DNA of 64,000 nt, taken from positions 62,001 to 126,000 of the forward strand of contig CAWEGR010000004.1 of the NCBI GenBank assembly GCA_963808775.1, in the 5' to 3' direction. This stretch comes from JACVRW01 sp963808775. Its GTDB lineage: Bacteria; Actinomycetota; Thermoleophilia; Solirubrobacterales; Thermoleophilaceae. Made by a program: the position numbers and the translations under genes. Shown here piece by piece: positions 8,300 to 16,534 of the stretch (positions within the stretch are counted from its first letter, which is position 1; every line of letters starts with the position of its first letter). Under the pieces are notes generated by a model. The model was not told where the DNA came from. It saw nothing but the letters and a program-made list of their open reading frames with translations, and ran no database searches.

Positions 8300-8836
8300 T
8301 CAGACCCAGACGAACTCGACGTCGATGTCCGCGAACTCGGCGATCCGGCGCCGGTTGAAGACGTGCGGCACGACCTCGACGACGAAGCGCTCGGCCGGCC
8401 GCCAGAGAGCGACCCAGCCGACGACGAGGATTCCCTGCGACAGGCCCTCCACCACCACGTCCTCGCTCATGCGGTCGAGCGCGGTCGAGACCATGATCGA
8501 GACGAACAGGAAGGCGATGCCGATGCGCGCGGCGACCTTCTCCTGGCGCGACAGCGGCTCGATCCGGCGCAGCGGGCCGGAGGCGGCCTCGAGGCTGCGG
8601 CGGATGCTCTGGCGCACCGCGTCCTCGTCGGTCTCGCCGCGCTCCTCTGCGGGCGCGTAGATGGTCAGGTTGGGCGGGTTGTCGTAGCGAACACGCTCCC
8701 ACTCGTCGAGCAGCGACCAGCGCACGTCACCAGAGAGCTTGCGATCGGCGATGGGGCGGGCGTCGAACTCCCAGAAGAGCTGCTCGATCGAGTCGACGCG
8801 GATCGCGAACGGTTTACGGGGGCGGTCGTCGGCCAT
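8300..8836 (-). CDS. conserved membrane protein, unknown function
   Basis: A 178-residue protein starting at ATG 8836 (MADDRPRKPFAIRVDSIEQLFWEFD). The N-terminal 100 residues are soluble and charged, with an SIEQLFWEFDARPIADRKL segment that looks like a short conserved domain. Two hydrophobic helices follow, about 101-119 (VAARIGIAFLFVSIMVSTA) and 130-146 (EGLSQGILVVGWVALWR). It ends EFADIDVEFVWV. I do not recognise the family. It is convergent with the sedolisin gene, with stop codons three bases apart. Confidence 0.75.
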   Translation of the reverse strand: MADDRPRKPFAIRVDSIEQLFWEFDARPIADRKLSGDVRWSLLDEWERVRYDNPPNLTIYAPAEERGETDEDAVRQSIRRSLEAASGPLRRIEPLSRQEKVAARIGIAFLFVSIMVSTALDRMSEDVVVEGLSQGILVVGWVALWRPAERFVVEVVPHVFNRRRIAEFADIDVEFVWV

Positions 8837-8933
8837 GGGCGGGTCGCCCATCCGGGATTCGGGACGCAGGCCCCCTTCCCCTGCCTCAGGGCGTACGCTC
8901 ACCGTTCGCGCCCCCAAGATCCGAGGAGACGAG

Positions 8934-9221
8934 ATGTACGCACGCGTGGCGACTTTCGAGAGCGACCCTTCCACCGTCGACGAGGCGATCGCGATGGTTC
9001 GCTCGGAGGTCGAGTCCGACCAGGTTCCGGCCGGCCTCGAGGGAGCGAAGATGATGATGCTGATCGACCGCGAGACCGGCAAGGGCCTCGGCGTCACCAT
9101 CTTCGACAGCGAGGATGCGATGCGCCGCGGCGACGAGACGCTGAACGCGATGAGCCCGGGCGCCAGCGAGCGGCGCACCTCGGTCGAGTTCTACGAGGTG
9201 CCGGTACACACGCTGAGCTGA
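8934..9221 (+). CDS. small dimeric alpha/beta-barrel (ABM-like) protein
   Basis: A 95-residue protein from ATG 8934 with a good Shine-Dalgarno (gaggaga) about eight bases upstream. The pattern MYARVATFESDPSTVDEAIAMVRSEV...EGAKMMMLIDRETGKGLGVTIFDSEDAMRRGDE...VEFYEVPVH is typical of ferredoxin-like ABM/stress-responsive barrel proteins that dimerise. No catalytic residue can be assigned. It lies ten bases before a catalase-family gene in the same direction, so a role in handling reactive oxygen or a redox product is possible but unproven. Confidence 0.8.
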   Translation: MYARVATFESDPSTVDEAIAMVRSEVESDQVPAGLEGAKMMMLIDRETGKGLGVTIFDSEDAMRRGDETLNAMSPGASERRTSVEFYEVPVHTLS

Positions 9222-9231
9222 CGGGCCGCCT

Positions 9232-10155
9232 GTGATCACGCCGAAGCAGGCGGTCGACGCGCTGAACGAGCGGTTCGGTCTCCACCCTGGACACCGGGCC
9301 CTCCACGCCACCGGAACCCTCTGCAGGGGCAGCTTCAGCGCCTCGGCGGAGGCCGCGGGACTGACCCGCGCGGCCCACATGCAGGGCGAGCCCGTCGCGG
9401 TGACCGCGCGCCTCTCGAACGGGTCGGGAACTCCGGGCTTGCCGGACTACGCGCCCGACGTTCGCGGCATGGCCGTGAAGTTCTACCTGCCCGACGGGTC
9501 GCGCACCGACATCGTGGCCCAGACCGCGCCGCGCTTCCCGACCCGCACCCCGGACGGCTTCATCGAGTTCGTCCGCGCGATGGAGCGCGGGCCCTCGCAG
9601 CTTTGGAAGCTGCCCGTCTTCCTGGCCAAGCATCCCGAGGCGCTGGGCGGGCTGCGTGCCAACGCAGTGACACTGAAGCCGCCGGCGAGCTACGCGAGCT
9701 GCGTCTACTACGCCATTCACGCGTTCAGGTGGATCGATGCCGCCGGCGCCGAGCGCCACGTCCGCTATCGCTGGCTACCGGAGGCCGACGAGCCGAGCCT
9801 CTCGACCGACGCGGCAAGGGCCCGTGGCCGCGACTACCTGCAGGTGGACCTTCGCTCGCGCCTCGAGGCGGAGCCGGTTCGTTTCGTCCTCGAGGTGCAG
9901 CTCTCCGAGGACGGCGACCCCGTCGACGACCCGACGGCCGGATGGAGAGACGACCGCGAGACGGTCGCGGCCGGCACCCTCGAGCTGACCGAGCTCGACA
10001 CGCAGCGCGAGACCGGCGACGACGTGCTCGTCTTCGACCCCACCCGCGTCACGGACGGGATCGAGCTCTCGGACGACCCGATCCTGCGCTTCCGGCGGGA
10101 CGCGTACTCCGTGTCGATCGAGCGGCGCAGCGGAGTCGCGCGGGAGGGGCCATAG
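9232..10155 (+). CDS. small heme catalase-family protein (SrpA-like)
   Basis: A 307-residue member of the clade of short catalase-related proteins, without the usual flavodoxin-like or long C-terminal domains. The distal His lies in HRALHATGTL (H25). The C-terminal SDDPILRFRRDAYSVSIERR holds the Arg and proximal heme-ligand Tyr (Y292). RYRWLPEA is the internal signature seen in these small catalases. It likely acts as an organic-peroxide or hydrogen-peroxide dependent heme enzyme. GTG 9232 is the start and follows the ABM-like gene closely. Confidence 0.9.
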   Translation: MITPKQAVDALNERFGLHPGHRALHATGTLCRGSFSASAEAAGLTRAAHMQGEPVAVTARLSNGSGTPGLPDYAPDVRGMAVKFYLPDGSRTDIVAQTAPRFPTRTPDGFIEFVRAMERGPSQLWKLPVFLAKHPEALGGLRANAVTLKPPASYASCVYYAIHAFRWIDAAGAERHVRYRWLPEADEPSLSTDAARARGRDYLQVDLRSRLEAEPVRFVLEVQLSEDGDPVDDPTAGWRDDRETVAAGTLELTELDTQRETGDDVLVFDPTRVTDGIELSDDPILRFRRDAYSVSIERRSGVAREGP

Positions 10156-10162
10156 TCCGTCC

Positions 10163-10495
10163 ATGCCCGCGCCTCTGATCGAGTTCCCAGCCGACGATTC
10201 CGATCGCGCCCGCCGCTTCTGGCAGGGCCTCCTCGGGGTCGAGCTCTCGCCGCGCGAGGGCGCCGCCGGGTCCGGATGGGAGGCCGAGGACGATGGCCTT
10301 CGCCTCGGCGTCCACGAGCGCGGAGCGGGTCCCGGCGATACCGCCTCGCTGCCCTACTTCACGGTCGCCGACATGGCAGCGGCGCTCGAGCGGATCGCCG
10401 AGCTCGGCGGCTCGGTCATCCATCCCGGCGACCGCTGGTCGGTCTGCCGCGACTCCGAGGGCAGCCCGTTCGCGCTGGCGGCGGCGCCGCCCTAG
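10163..10495 (+). CDS. VOC/glyoxalase-like protein
   Basis: A 110-residue single-domain VOC protein beginning MPAPLIEFPADDSDRARRFWQGLLGVEL, the standard first beta-alpha unit of the superfamily (usually written FYxxLLG). It ends with GSVIHPGDRWSVCRDSEGSPFALA, the last strand pair. Metal ligands are not obvious because the normal early His is absent, so it may not be an enzyme. It starts seven bases after the catalase stop and is probably part of the same short operon. Confidence 0.85.
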   Translation: MPAPLIEFPADDSDRARRFWQGLLGVELSPREGAAGSGWEAEDDGLRLGVHERGAGPGDTASLPYFTVADMAAALERIAELGGSVIHPGDRWSVCRDSEGSPFALAAAPP

Positions 10496-10563
10496 CCGTA
10501 GGCCGCGAGGAAGGTGCGCACAGCCTCGCGCGAGTAGCGCCGAAGCTCCGCGTCGCTGAACCT
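10492..10563 (-). pseudogene. likely C-terminal remnant of a TetR-family regulator
   Basis: On the minus strand the last 22 codons before TAG 10492 read FSDAELRRYSREAVRTFLAAYG, which looks like the end of a TetR-type regulator (final ligand-domain helix). Upstream in that frame the sequence becomes Arg-rich nonsense and meets the palindrome at 10612. No helix-turn-helix is found nearby. I take it as a truncated leftover; the match rests on a short stretch. Confidence 0.35.
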
Positions 10564-10611
10564 CGCCTGCCGTCCCGCAGGAGTGGATCGACGACGCCTG
10601 ATCCGGGCAAC

Positions 10612-10652
10612 TGTCCTGGATTGCCTACCGCACGGGTAGGCAATCCAGGACA
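10612..10652. repeat. perfect 18-bp-arm inverted repeat
   Basis: The arm TGTCCTGGATTGCCTACC (10612-10629) is repeated as its exact reverse complement at 10635-10652, with the five-base loop GCACG. It lies in non-coding sequence between a TetR-like remnant and the sulfotransferase gene. As RNA it would form a very stable hairpin but has no U-tract on either side, so an ordinary intrinsic terminator is not clear. It may be a dispersed palindromic element or a rho-independent-like stop between convergent units. Confidence 0.85.
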
Positions 10653-10688
10653 AACCGGCACTCGGGAAGGCCCCGCGGACGCCTCCCG

Positions 10689-11423
10689 CTACGCGCTCTG
10701 CGGGGCCGGCCGGTTCGCGGCCGCGTCCTCCGGCCCCTGGTTCTCCGCCCACCAGCTGTTGATCGCCTCGATGGCCGGCGCCATGATCAGGTTCTTCTGG
10801 AAGTTCTCCGTGTCGTTGACGTTCGGCAGCGGCGTCTCGGGCACGTCGAGCTCGAGCAGCTCGCAGAGCGGCTCCCAGCCGTCCTTCGGGTTCCAGACGA
10901 GCAGGCGGTCGGCAGGGACGGTGTCGATGACCTCCTGGTTCCAGCGCTCGAAGCCGGCGGCCATCTTCGCGGCATCGGCCCTGCTGTCGACCATCATCTC
11001 GGCGCGCTCCCACATGTCGTAGAGGACGTCGAGCCAGCCGGCGAAGGGCGGGTCGATGTGGTAGCGGGCCTGGGCGAGGTGACCCATGATCGTGTCGCCG
11101 AACCAGATCTGGGCGATCGTGTTGTGCATGCTCTCGATCCAGCTCTCGGCCGAGCGCACGCTCAGCAGCACCTTGGCGTCCGGGTAGACGTCCATGAGCT
11201 CGCGCCAGTGATAGGAGCCGGGCCAGTCGACCACCGATTCCTTGCCCTCGAAGAGCTCGTCCCAGTCGCCATTGCCGTCGAGGGCCGCCCGCCACTGCGG
11301 GACGCTCGTCTCGAGGTCGGACATCATGTCGCGCATGTGGTAGCAGGGCAGGCCGAGCATCTCGAGCGCGATCATCTGGGTGGTCGTTGCGGTGCGGGGC
11401 AGGCCCGCTCCGATCAGTTTCAT
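10689..11423 (-). CDS. sulfotransferase family protein
   Basis: A 244-residue protein with the PAPS-dependent sulfotransferase layout. The N-terminal MKLIGAGLPRTATTTQMIALEMLG is the 5'-phosphosulfate loop, followed by LPCYHMRDMM, then DAKVLLSVRSAESWIESM, the 3'-phosphate-binding strand and helix with the conserved Arg and Ser. This arrangement matches the Sulfotransfer_4 type found in many actinobacteria and eukaryotes, whose acceptors are mostly unknown. The start is ATG 11423. It stands alone, flanked by degraded sequence on both sides. Confidence 0.88.
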   Translation of the reverse strand: MKLIGAGLPRTATTTQMIALEMLGLPCYHMRDMMSDLETSVPQWRAALDGNGDWDELFEGKESVVDWPGSYHWRELMDVYPDAKVLLSVRSAESWIESMHNTIAQIWFGDTIMGHLAQARYHIDPPFAGWLDVLYDMWERAEMMVDSRADAAKMAAGFERWNQEVIDTVPADRLLVWNPKDGWEPLCELLELDVPETPLPNVNDTENFQKNLIMAPAIEAINSWWAENQGPEDAAANRPAPQSA

Positions 11424-11539
11424 TGGGTTCCCTCCGGTTGCTGGTGCGACGATCCTATGGCTTCTCGCAGATCCGCCCGCGCGCTCACCGCGGTGTACAG
11501 CTCCAGGTCTGCTCGGTGATGACGTCGGCCAGGTCCGGC

Positions 11540-11721
11540 GTCAGGACCTCGCGCCAGCGATCGCGCGGTTCGCGGGGAGGACAGCGCCGAGGTCGCGGAA
11601 CGGAGCCGCCGCTTCCTGGAGACGTTCGTCCGCCCTCCACGGACTCGACCAGCCGGCGACGCCCGTGCTGGTGAATGAGCTCGAGCGGACCCTTCGCGTG
11701 CAGGGCGGCGGGTCCCGGTAG
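11540..11721 (+). pseudogene. decayed C-terminus of a glycosyltransferase-like gene
   Basis: No single frame is convincing, but joining frames gives a coherent protein end. LAPAIARF (about 11553-11575) is followed in the next frame by GEDSAEVAERSRRFLETFVRP (about 11577-11640) and, after another one-base shift, HGLDQPATPVLVNELERTL (about 11638-11697). This resembles the conserved tail of some bacterial surface-glycan glycosyltransferases. The body of the gene is absent upstream, where the sulfotransferase gene starts. The remaining sequence of 11424-11774 shows nothing else I can name. Confidence 0.45.
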
Positions 11722-11774
11722 CCGGTGGTAGCGTGCCGCGGAGCGTTCGACGACGACCCGATGAGGGGGTTCCG

Positions 11775-12164
11775 ATGGCTGACGTGCTGAAGGGAACTTG
11801 CCTGTGCGGCGGCGTGGAGTACGAGGTGGAGGATGCCCAGGCCCTGGGGTATTGCCACTGCAGCCGCTGTCAGCGCTGGACCGGCTCGAGCCTGGCGGGG
11901 GTGGTCGTGGCGAGCGAGAACTTCAGGTTCACCAAGGGCGAGGACCTGGTGAAGACCTACGAGAGCGAGCTGGCGCCCCGCAACTTCTGCAGCAACTGCG
12001 GATCGAGCCTCTACGACGACCTCGGCGCGGTCTACTTCGTCGCCGCGGGGCTCATGCAGGATCTCGACATGGAGCCGAGCTTCCACCAACAGGTCGCGTA
12101 CAAGGCCAGCTGGCACCAGATCGGCGACAGCGCGCCCCAGTTCGACGAGATGCCGCCGGGCTAG
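11775..12164 (+). CDS. GFA-family (glutathione-dependent formaldehyde-activating-like) zinc protein
   Basis: A 129-residue protein with all zinc-binding cysteines of the GFA/Mss4-like fold: GTCLCGG (C9, C11), YCHCSRCQ (C27, C29, C32) and FCSNCGSS (C72, C75). The founding member was proposed to speed S-hydroxymethylglutathione formation, but most relatives, including actinobacterial ones that lack glutathione, have unknown substrates. Start ATG 11775 (MADVLKGTC). It sits between two decayed genes and has no clear operon partner. Confidence 0.9.
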   Translation: MADVLKGTCLCGGVEYEVEDAQALGYCHCSRCQRWTGSSLAGVVVASENFRFTKGEDLVKTYESELAPRNFCSNCGSSLYDDLGAVYFVAAGLMQDLDMEPSFHQQVAYKASWHQIGDSAPQFDEMPPG

Positions 12165-12166
12165 CG

Positions 12167-12931
12167 CTATCCGGGCGCCGTGAGGCGCGCGCGGACCAGC
12201 AGGACGTCGTGGTCGCTGTGCTCCGCCGGCGTCACGTCCGCGGTGGGGGCGCGAAGCGCGCCGCTCCCGTAGGCGTGCTGGAGCCCCGGAGCCTGGTCCG
12301 CGGAGCGGTCGCTGCGGGTCCAGAAGCCGGGCGGAGCGCAGGAACTGGCGCCGGTTGACGTCACCGCCGAAGATCACCGTGCGGCGGTCCGCGCGACGCG
12401 CGAGGAGTGCCGCGAGCTCCCTGCACTGCGCCCTGTTCCCGGCGATCTCGATGGGCGAGCGGGTGTTCAGGTGGGCGGTGCACACCTCCAAGCGAACCCG
12501 GGTGGTCACGCAGAGCCAGCGGCGCCGCTCGGGCCCGGACTGTCCCTCGAAGTCCCGCTGCTCCGTGCGCCGGATGGCCGCCCGCGTGAGCACCGCGTTT
12601 CCGAACAGCCCCCGCCCGCCCGGCCCGACGCAGCGGAGGAGCTCGCCCGCGTAGATCACCCGCGAGAAGCGCAGGTGATAGCCGGTCCGCCGGGCGATGC
12701 GCGCGACGTCCCTCTCGCACGTCTCGTTGAGGGTGATCGCGTCCGGCCGCGCCTCGCGGACGCGGGACACGGCCTCCCCCACGACCGCGGGGTCGTAGCA
12801 GCCGGCGAAGCCCGAGAGGCAGAGGTTCATCTGCATCAGGGCGTAGGACTCGCCGCTCGCCTCTGATGATCGGCCGCAGCCCGAGCGGCGAGGACAAGCG
12901 CGCAGGCGACGCTCGCAAGCAGCGGGCGCAC
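12167..12931 (-). pseudogene. frameshifted secreted endonuclease/exonuclease/phosphatase-family gene
   Basis: Three frames are needed to read one EEP-fold protein. A signal peptide starts at GTG 12931 (VRPLLASVACALVLAARAAA) after an AGG-rich leader. A second frame gives SYALMQMNLCLSGFAGCYD...ARPDAITLNETCERDVARIARRTGYH...VIFGGDVNR, carrying the metal-binding Asn, Glu and GGDxN. A third frame gives WTRSDRSADQAPGLQHAYG...TPAEHSDHDVLLVRARL, with the catalytic SDHD, ending at TAG 12167. Shifts lie near 12840-12880 and 12320-12360. All catalytic motifs survive, so either decay is recent or these are sequence errors. Confidence 0.7.
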
Positions 12932-12983
12932 CTACCTGCCCATGCGGAGGCGGGAGTCTGCGATCGTGCTCATGCGCCCGGCC

Positions 12984-14048
12984 CTACCGCGCGAGCATCG
13001 CCTCCGCGCAGCCGAGCGCCTTCTCGTAGGCGTGGTCGCGCAGGAGCGCCTGGCGGATCCCCTCGCCGAGGATGCCCGCCTCGCCGCGCGAGGCGCCGAG
13101 CACCGTCCACTCGGACGAGTTGCCCTTCGCGTCCGTGCGCCGCGCCGAGAGGCCCCCGGGGCCGCGGTCGAGCGAGATCGACATCCCGGAGGCCGTGGCG
13201 ATCTCTATGCCGGCGAGGCCGGGCACGCTCTGGGCCTCGTCCGGCTCGAGCTCGAGTGCCACGTCCTGACGCTTGCCGTGGGCCTTGCCGTGCAGCCTGC
13301 CGTTCGCCGGCATCAGCGAGCCCGCGTCCCAGCCGAGCCGCGACGCGAGCCAGCCGCAGAAGAGCACGCCCGCCACGCCAGAGTCCGGCCTATGCCGCAC
13401 GCGCACGGAGTCGATGCGGCGCAGCTCGTCTCGCCACTGCGGCGGGTCGAAGGTGGCCGCCACGCGCTCGCGCCACGGGGTGCCGCGCAGCCAGGCCAGA
13501 TCGACCACGTAGGCCTCCGAGGCGAGCGAGCGCGCCCGCTCCACGCCGGATGCCGGGTCGGGCTCGTTGACCGAGTCGATCAGAACGACCTGGGACAGGT
13601 GCAGGAGCGCGTCGACCGCGTCGTGATGAGCGTGCGGCGCCCAGATCACCGTTGCGATGTCCGTGACCACGAGCGGGTCCACGATCGTGTCGAGCTTCTC
13701 GAGGTGCTTCTCCCCCACGTCGAGCACGATCCGCTCGCGCGTCGGGGCGAGCTCACCCGGCCGGTGGTGGTCCTGCGTCATGATCGCCACGTTCGCGTCG
13801 ATCGTGGTGCGGCCCGGCTCGACCGCGCACAGGATCGTGCGCGATGCGTGATAGCGGCCGACGGCCTCGAGCCGGTTCATGATCTCCCCGCGCCAGTCGC
13901 GGTCCACCACCACCACGAGGTTGAGCACGCGCGCGGGCGCGAACGTCTCGTCCTTGCGGAACTGCTCGGAGATCAGCGAGCGCACCGCCGCCTCGATCGC
14001 GCCGGGCGTCGTGTCCTCGGCGGACCAGACGGCGCCCGCGTCGACCAT
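12984..14048 (-). CDS. opcA: OpcA, glucose-6-phosphate dehydrogenase assembly/allosteric protein
   Basis: A 354-residue OpcA homologue directly after zwf with stop and start overlapping (TGATG). OpcA is required for, or stimulates, glucose-6-phosphate dehydrogenase oligomerisation and activity in actinobacteria and cyanobacteria. Recognisable family stretches are ARVLNLVVVVDRD near the start, the SRTILCAVEPG segment, and WAPHAHHDAVDALLHLSQVVLIDS in the middle. Start ATG 14048 (MVDAGAVWSAEDTTPG). It is the last gene of the six-gene sugar operon. Confidence 0.93.
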   Translation of the reverse strand: MVDAGAVWSAEDTTPGAIEAAVRSLISEQFRKDETFAPARVLNLVVVVDRDWRGEIMNRLEAVGRYHASRTILCAVEPGRTTIDANVAIMTQDHHRPGELAPTRERIVLDVGEKHLEKLDTIVDPLVVTDIATVIWAPHAHHDAVDALLHLSQVVLIDSVNEPDPASGVERARSLASEAYVVDLAWLRGTPWRERVAATFDPPQWRDELRRIDSVRVRHRPDSGVAGVLFCGWLASRLGWDAGSLMPANGRLHGKAHGKRQDVALELEPDEAQSVPGLAGIEIATASGMSISLDRGPGGLSARRTDAKGNSSEWTVLGASRGEAGILGEGIRQALLRDHAYEKALGCAEAMLAR

Positions 14049-15571
14049 CAGATCGCCCGCCAGCGCTGGCCGGGCTCGAGCAGCGCGTTCGCCTCCTCCG
14101 GCCCGGAGGTGCCGGCCGCATACCTGGCCAGGGGCTCGTCCTCCGTCGCCCAGCGCTCGAGGATCGGATCGATGATGCGCCACTGCGCCTCGACCTCGTC
14201 GTCGCGCGTGAACAGCGTCGCGTCGCCGCGCATCGCGTCCATGATCAGCCGCTCGTAGGCCTCGGGCGACTGGGACAGGAAGGCCGTCCCGTACAGGAAC
14301 TCCATGTTCACGGGGCGGATCCGCATGCGCGTCCCCGGGATCTTCGCGCCGAGCGAGAGCGAGACGCCCTCGTTCGGCTGCATCGTCATGATGAGCTGGT
14401 TCGGCTGCACGCCGACCGAGCCCGCCGCCTCGAACGCGAGGTGCGGCACGGGCTTCAGGGTCACCGCGATCTCGGTGACCTTGCGCGCGAGCCGCTTGCC
14501 CGTGCGCAGGTAGATCGGCACGCCCGCCCAGCGCCAGTTGTCCACCTCGAGCTTGATGGCGACGTAGGTCTCGGTGTGCGAGTCGTCGGGCACGCCCTCC
14601 TCGTCGAGGTAGCCCACCACGTCCTTGCCCTCCGCCATGCCGGCGGTGAACTGCGCCCGCACCACCTCGTTCGGCGCCGGCGGGCGGATCGCGTGCAGCA
14701 CCTTCACCTTCTCGTCGCGCACCTCGTCCGCGTCGAAGTTGACCGGCGGCTCCATGCACAGCAGCGTCAGCAGCTGCAGCATGTGGTTCTGGACGAGGTC
14801 GCGCAGCGCGCCCGCCGAGTCGTAGTAGCCCGCGCGCCGGCCGATGCCGAGGTCCTCGGCCGCCGTGATCTGGACGTAGTCGATGAAGTTGCGGTTCCAG
14901 ATCGGCTCGAACATGCCGTTCGCGAACCGGAACGCCAGCATGTTCTGGACGGTCTCCTTGCCGAGGTAGTGGTCGATGCGGAAGACCTGCGACTCGTCCA
15001 GCACCGACAGCACCTGGTGGTTCAGCTCGAGCGCCTCGGTGAGCCGGGTGCCGAACGGCTTCTCGATCACCACGCGGACCTCGGCGCCGTCCACGCTGTC
15101 GAGGCCGTGCTCGCCGAGCTTGCCGACGATCACCGGGAAGAAGGCGGGCGCGGTCGACAGGTAGAAGACCCGGTTGAAGACGATGCCGGCCTCCTTGTCG
15201 AAGCCGGCGAGCTCCTCCTCGAGCTTGTCGAAGACGTTGTCGTCGTCGAAGCTGCCCGGCACGTAGCGCACGCGCTCGAGCAGCCGCGCGAGCACCTCGG
15301 GATCGGGCTCCCGGCGCGAGTACTGCTTGATCGACTCGTCGGCCATCGCCCGGTAGTCGCCGTGCGGGATGTCCGAGCGCGAGACCGCGATCAGGTTGAA
15401 GCGCTCGGGCAGCGCGCCCTCGTGCGCCAGGTTGTAGATCGCCGGCAGGAGCTTGCGGTGCGCGAGATCGCCCGTGCCTCCAAAGATGACGAGCGTCGTC
15501 GGGTGCACCGGCATCCGCTCGAGCCCTTCGACGAGTGGATTCGCTGCCTCGGTTTGCTCGGCGGTCGCCAT
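14048..15571 (-). CDS. zwf: glucose-6-phosphate 1-dehydrogenase
   Basis: A 507-residue enzyme that oxidises glucose 6-phosphate to 6-phosphogluconolactone, feeding the oxidative pentose phosphate branch and making NADPH. The nucleotide site is IFGGTGDLAHRKLLPAIYNL (about 29-48). The active-site signature RIDHYLGKE carries the substrate-binding His-Tyr and catalytic Lys. VVIEKPFG and EWTVLG-type surroundings are normal. Full length, with start MATAEQTEAANPLVEG at 15571. It lies ten bases downstream of gnd and overlaps opcA by one base, fitting a shared transcript and enzyme-chaperone pair. Confidence 0.97.
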   Translation of the reverse strand: MATAEQTEAANPLVEGLERMPVHPTTLVIFGGTGDLAHRKLLPAIYNLAHEGALPERFNLIAVSRSDIPHGDYRAMADESIKQYSRREPDPEVLARLLERVRYVPGSFDDDNVFDKLEEELAGFDKEAGIVFNRVFYLSTAPAFFPVIVGKLGEHGLDSVDGAEVRVVIEKPFGTRLTEALELNHQVLSVLDESQVFRIDHYLGKETVQNMLAFRFANGMFEPIWNRNFIDYVQITAAEDLGIGRRAGYYDSAGALRDLVQNHMLQLLTLLCMEPPVNFDADEVRDEKVKVLHAIRPPAPNEVVRAQFTAGMAEGKDVVGYLDEEGVPDDSHTETYVAIKLEVDNWRWAGVPIYLRTGKRLARKVTEIAVTLKPVPHLAFEAAGSVGVQPNQLIMTMQPNEGVSLSLGAKIPGTRMRIRPVNMEFLYGTAFLSQSPEAYERLIMDAMRGDATLFTRDDEVEAQWRIIDPILERWATEDEPLARYAAGTSGPEEANALLEPGQRWRAI

Positions 15572-15580
15572 CGCTCGTTC

Positions 15581-16534
15581 CTACTCGGCGTGCGCCTGGG
15601 CCTGGGCGTCCGGGTCGGCCGCCTTGATCGCATGGCCGCCGAACTGGTTGCGCAGCGCGGCGTTGACCTTCGCCGCGAACGCGTTCTGCCCGCGCGACCC
15701 GAAGCGCTCGAACAGCGAGGTCGAGATCACGGGCATCGGGATCCGCTTGTCGATCGCGTCCTCGACGGTCCAGCGGCCCTCGCCCGAGTCCTCGACCCAC
15801 GGGGCGATCTCGTCGAGCTCGTTGCCCTCCTGCTCGAAGGCGAGCGCGGCGAGCTCGCACAGCCACGAGCGGATCACGGAGCCCTGCATCCAGAGGTGAG
15901 CGATCTTCGCGTTGTCGAGCTCGAACTCGGAGGCGTCGAAGAGCGAGAAGCCCTCGGCGTAGGCCTGCATGATCCCGTACTCGATCCCGTTGTGGACCAT
16001 CTTCACGTAGTGGCCCGCGCCGGTCGGCCCGAAGTGGCCCCAGCCCGGGCCGTGCTCCTCGGTCTCCGGCGGAGCCAGCACGGTCAGGATCGGCGCGAGC
16101 CGCTCGACCGCCTCGTCGGGGCCGCCGACCATCATGCAGTAGCCCACCTGCAGGCCCCAGACGCCGCCCGAGACGCCGACGTCCACGTAGTGGATGCCCT
16201 TCGGCCGGAGCTCCTCCTGGCGCCGCTTGTCGTCGCTCCAGCGCGAGTTGCCGCCGTCGATGATCGTGTCGCCCTCGTCGAGCAGCTCGGCGAGCTTGTC
16301 CACCGTCGACTGGGTCGGCTCGCCCGACGGCACCATGACCCAGACCGAGCGGGGCGCCTCGAGCTTCGAGACGAGGTCCTCGAGCGAGGACGCCCCGGTC
16401 GCGCCGTGGCCCTCCGCCTCGCCGACCGCCTGGTCGTTGAAGTCGAACGCCACGCACGTGTGGTCCGAATCGCGATGGATCCGATGGACCATGTTGGCGC
16501 CCATCTTCCCGAGTCCGACAAAGCCGAGCTGCAT
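15581..16534 (-). CDS. gnd: 6-phosphogluconate dehydrogenase (decarboxylating), short form
   Basis: A 317-residue enzyme converting 6-phosphogluconate to ribulose 5-phosphate. The Rossmann motif is GLGKMGANMVHRIH (about 6-19), the family loop DGGNSRWSDD (about 93-102), and the catalytic region GHYVKMVHNGIEYG has the conserved Lys and Asn. At about 317 residues it belongs to the short subfamily, which lacks the extra C-terminal helical half of the ~470-residue enzyme. Short forms are often NAD-preferring, but the cofactor cannot be settled by eye. The start overlaps the tal/pgi stop (TGATG). Confidence 0.95.
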   Translation of the reverse strand: MQLGFVGLGKMGANMVHRIHRDSDHTCVAFDFNDQAVGEAEGHGATGASSLEDLVSKLEAPRSVWVMVPSGEPTQSTVDKLAELLDEGDTIIDGGNSRWSDDKRRQEELRPKGIHYVDVGVSGGVWGLQVGYCMMVGGPDEAVERLAPILTVLAPPETEEHGPGWGHFGPTGAGHYVKMVHNGIEYGIMQAYAEGFSLFDASEFELDNAKIAHLWMQGSVIRSWLCELAALAFEQEGNELDEIAPWVEDSGEGRWTVEDAIDKRIPMPVISTSLFERFGSRGQNAFAAKVNAALRNQFGGHAIKAADPDAQAQAHAE

